Made by a program: the position numbers and the translations under genes. The notes under the pieces are model-generated. The model did not search any database and had not been told where the DNA came from. It saw only the letters and a list, made by a program, of their open reading frames with translations. From a candidate division Zixibacteria bacterium DG_27 (lineage in GTDB: Bacteria; Zixibacteria; MSB-5A5; DG-27): DNA of 7,224 nt. Shown here piece after piece: positions 5,754-7,224 of the stretch. Location: positions 1 through 7,224 of the forward strand of contig LIZU01000056.1 of assembly GCA_001302725.1 (NCBI GenBank). Direction: 5' to 3'. The stretch's first letter is position 1, and the number at the start of each line of letters is the position of its first letter.

Positions 5754-7010
5754 TCATTCGTACCTCAGGGCCTCAATGGGATCGAGCTTGGCGGCTCGGG
5801 TGGCGGGATAGATCCCGAAGAAAAGCCCCACGGAAACGGAGAAAGAGAAACCGACAATGACCGACCAGAGCGAGATGGTTGCAGAAAGCGGCGTCACCGC
5901 CCCCACGAAAATCCCCAGGGCGGCCCCGAAGATGATGCCCATAATGCCGCCGCTGCCGGTCAGGGTCATGGCTTCGATGAGAAACTGCCACAGGATGTTC
6001 CGTCTCTTGGCCCCCAGGGCCTTCCTGATTCCGATCTCCCTGGTTCTCTCGGTCACCGAGACCAGCATGATGTTCATGACCCCCACCCCCCCGACCAAAA
6101 GGGCGATGGAGGAGATGACGATCATCACCAGATATACCGCCCCGGTTATGGAGCGATACATCTCCATCAGGTAGTCCTGGGTGAAGACTGCGAAATCGTT
6201 CTCTTTGTTGTAAGGAACACCCCTTCGAAGGCGCAAAAGCTGGGTGATCTGATCGATGGCGACCTGCATCCCGGCTTTGCTTTTCGGCTTCACCGATAAC
6301 CACACCGACTCGCTGGAGGAATAAACCTTCCGGTAAGTCGTATACGGGATCAACAGGTAGTTGTTCTGACTGTGGCCCAGAAAGGCCGGCTTTTTCTCGG
6401 CCACGCCCACCACCGTGAAGCGGTCGTTGTTGACCAGGATACCCTTCCCGATGGGGTCAGCGTGGGGAAAGAGAGCTTCAGCGACGTCCATCCCCAAGAC
6501 ACAGACCTGGGTCTTGAAGTGGACGTCAGAGTCAGTTATGAACCTCCCCTCGGAGACGAAGCAGTTGTTCACCACCGCATATTCGGGCATAACCCCACCC
6601 AGATCCGGGTACCGCGCCTCCTTGTCTCGGTATTTGACCTGGTTACCCTCCGGTTCCTGCCACCAATATTTCTCAGGCGAGACGGCCTCTACCCCGGGGC
6701 AGAGTTCCTTGATAGCCATGGCGTCCTCAAAGGTGATATACTTCCTTTTTCTCTCCTCCTCGGGACGGCCCCCGCCGCCGACCTGCACCCGGGGCTCAAA
6801 GCGGGAGACATATATGACGTTGGCACCCAGCGACTCTATCTGCCCAGCCATGCTCTTGTTGAGTCCCTGAACGATGGCCACCATTCCGATGACCGCGGCC
6901 ACACCGACCAGCACCCCCAGAATCGTCAAGAATGACCTCATCTTGTGGGTTCTCATGGTGAACCAGGCCATCTGGATGCTGTCTTTGAGATGTAGAAGCT
7001 GGACCTTCAT
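5754..7010 (-). CDS. MacB/FtsX-family ABC transporter permease (second in row)
   Basis: This 418-residue inner-membrane permease is the paralogue of the gene that follows it. Seen: a short cytoplasmic lead with HKMRSFLTILG (22-32), helix 1 (about 26-47), a periplasmic MacB_PCD-like domain (about 48-290) containing ITFEDAMAIKE (92-102) and EGRFITDSDV (154-163), then three FtsX-domain helices (about 291-315, 346-370, 376-400). VMNIMLVSVTERTREIGIRK (311-330) and the terminal DPIEALRYE are the family hallmarks. It has no ATPase domain and must use a separate one, as in LolCDE-like and MacB-like split systems. The ribosome site is weak (AGG, 5 bases before ATG), unlike the stronger sites of its neighbours. 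It follows the partial permease by 135 bases and precedes the next by 173. Two such subunits may form a heterodimer; that is inference from tandem paralogy. Confidence 0.94.
   Translation of the reverse strand: MKVQLLHLKDSIQMAWFTMRTHKMRSFLTILGVLVGVAAVIGMVAIVQGLNKSMAGQIESLGANVIYVSRFEPRVQVGGGGRPEEERKRKYITFEDAMAIKELCPGVEAVSPEKYWWQEPEGNQVKYRDKEARYPDLGGVMPEYAVVNNCFVSEGRFITDSDVHFKTQVCVLGMDVAEALFPHADPIGKGILVNNDRFTVVGVAEKKPAFLGHSQNNYLLIPYTTYRKVYSSSESVWLSVKPKSKAGMQVAIDQITQLLRLRRGVPYNKENDFAVFTQDYLMEMYRSITGAVYLVMIVISSIALLVGGVGVMNIMLVSVTERTREIGIRKALGAKRRNILWQFLIEAMTLTGSGGIMGIIFGAALGIFVGAVTPLSATISLWSVIVGFSFSVSVGLFFGIYPATRAAKLDPIEALRYE
6040..6086. repeat. Copy 2 of the 47-base block shared by the two permease genes
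   Basis: This is the partner of 4622-4668, with two mismatches in 47 bases and the same orientation. It encodes the same conserved segment after the second transmembrane helix. Confidence 0.85.
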
Positions 7011-7145
7011 CTGTGCCTAACCATTGCTTGAAAAGGGGACAGTAGGTAGTAGATAGGGAATAGGAATAGCTTTGTGATGAGAGGAAAAATAACTGAGCAT
7101 CATTTTTTCACCGTTAACAACTGAGCATTCACTACTCACCAATCA
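7011..7145. other. 135-base spacer between permease genes
   Basis: It contains two heptad-repeat tracts in opposite orientation (7041-7068, and 7120-7154 which runs into the upstream coding end). It also has a 10-base direct repeat AACTGAGCAT (7091-7100 and 7119-7128) and the string AAAAGGGGACAG (7031-7042). No good promoter or intrinsic terminator was found. Confidence 0.5.
7041..7068. repeat. Four heptad units, inverted relative to the 5674-5743 tract
   Basis: On the plus strand the units are AGTAGGT, AGTAGAT, AGGGAAT and AGGAATA. The first is a rotation of the reverse complement of the ACTACCT unit in the other spacer, so this tract points the other way. The last two units are diverged and the call rests on phase and composition. 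Confidence 0.5.
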
Positions 7146-7154
7146 CTACTCATA
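7120..7154. repeat. Five heptad units overlapping a permease stop codon
   Basis: The units ACTGAGC, ATTCACT, ACTCACC, AATCACT and ACTCATA follow each other in phase, in the same orientation and with the same ACTNACY flavour as the tract at 5674-5743. The last two units cover the stop codon and the final codons of the partial permease. Confidence 0.55.
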
Positions 7155-7224
7155 TCTTAGCGCTTCGATGGGATCGAGCCGGGCCGCCTTCAGAGCGGGA
7201 TAAAGTCCAAAGATGATTCCCGCG
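7146..7224 (-). CDS. MacB/FtsX-family permease, C-terminal fragment (first in row)
   Basis: Only the last 25 codons and the TAG stop are inside the window; the gene continues beyond position 7224. The visible residues contain GIIFGLYPALKAARLDPIEA followed by LRYE. This matches the end of the last transmembrane helix and the conserved tail of the complete permease at 5754-7010 (FFGIYPATRAAKLDPIEALRYE in essence). It is therefore a third tandem paralogue. Whether it carries a fused ATPase cannot be seen. Its stop codon lies inside a heptad repeat tract, and the next permease starts 135 bases on. Confidence 0.88.
   Translation of the reverse strand, partial: AGIIFGLYPALKAARLDPIEALRYE

Noticed and set aside
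5773..6303. 176-codon minus-strand frame inside the second permease
   Set aside because: It is a frame shadow of the permease C-terminal half, rich in G, H and R, with no independent ribosome site.
6372..6935. 187-codon plus-strand open frame
   Set aside because: It lies wholly antisense to the well-supported permease at 5754-7010, matches no family I recognise, and is of the low-complexity kind produced by codon bias on the opposite strand.
7017..7103. 28-codon minus-strand small frame starting with two ATGs in the 7011-7145 spacer
   Set aside because: There is no convincing ribosome site, and the sequence is largely made of the heptad repeats and the shared 10-base repeat.

Overview
The window is a bacterial chromosome fragment of moderate GC content. 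Every gene I can support lies on the minus strand, so transcription runs from the high-coordinate end towards position 1. The mix is two GWxTD-domain secreted proteins, a row of MacB/FtsX-type permeases and a bacterial deoxyhypusine-synthase homologue. That suggests an uncultured, FCB-like or related candidate-phylum bacterium (or an Acidobacteria-like one). This assignment is inference from gene content; no rRNA or universal marker is present.

Layout in transcription order. (1) 7146-7224: the last 25 codons of a MacB/FtsX-family permease cut by the window edge. (2) 5754-7010: a complete second permease. (3) 4336-5580: a complete third permease, clearly paralogous to the second. (4) 2904-4250: a GWxTD-domain protein with an N-terminal membrane or signal segment. 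(5) 1425-2888: a second, diverged GWxTD-domain protein with a clear signal peptide, 15 bases after the first. (6) 56-1093: a deoxyhypusine-synthase-like enzyme, separated by a 331-base spacer and preceded by its own good sigma70-type promoter.

The permeases have the membrane topology of MacB-type mechanotransmission transporters: one N-terminal helix, a large periplasmic domain and three C-terminal helices. They carry no ATP-binding cassette, and no ATPase is visible, so the partner ATPase is presumably upstream of the window or elsewhere. The two GWxTD proteins share one full-length architecture and look like a duplicated, exported pair. Being in line with the permeases, they may work at the cell envelope with them, but their function is unknown. 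The polyamine-type enzyme is probably a separate transcription unit.

The most unusual non-coding structure is in the two spacers that follow permease stop codons. Both contain in-phase 7-base repeats. The spacer at 5581-5753 has ten consecutive heptads (5674-5743). The spacer at 7011-7145 has two shorter tracts in opposite orientations. The spacer at 4251-4335 instead holds a possible promoter and competing hairpins just before the ribosome binding site of the first GWxTD gene. No tRNA, rRNA, CRISPR array, insertion sequence or phage gene was seen.
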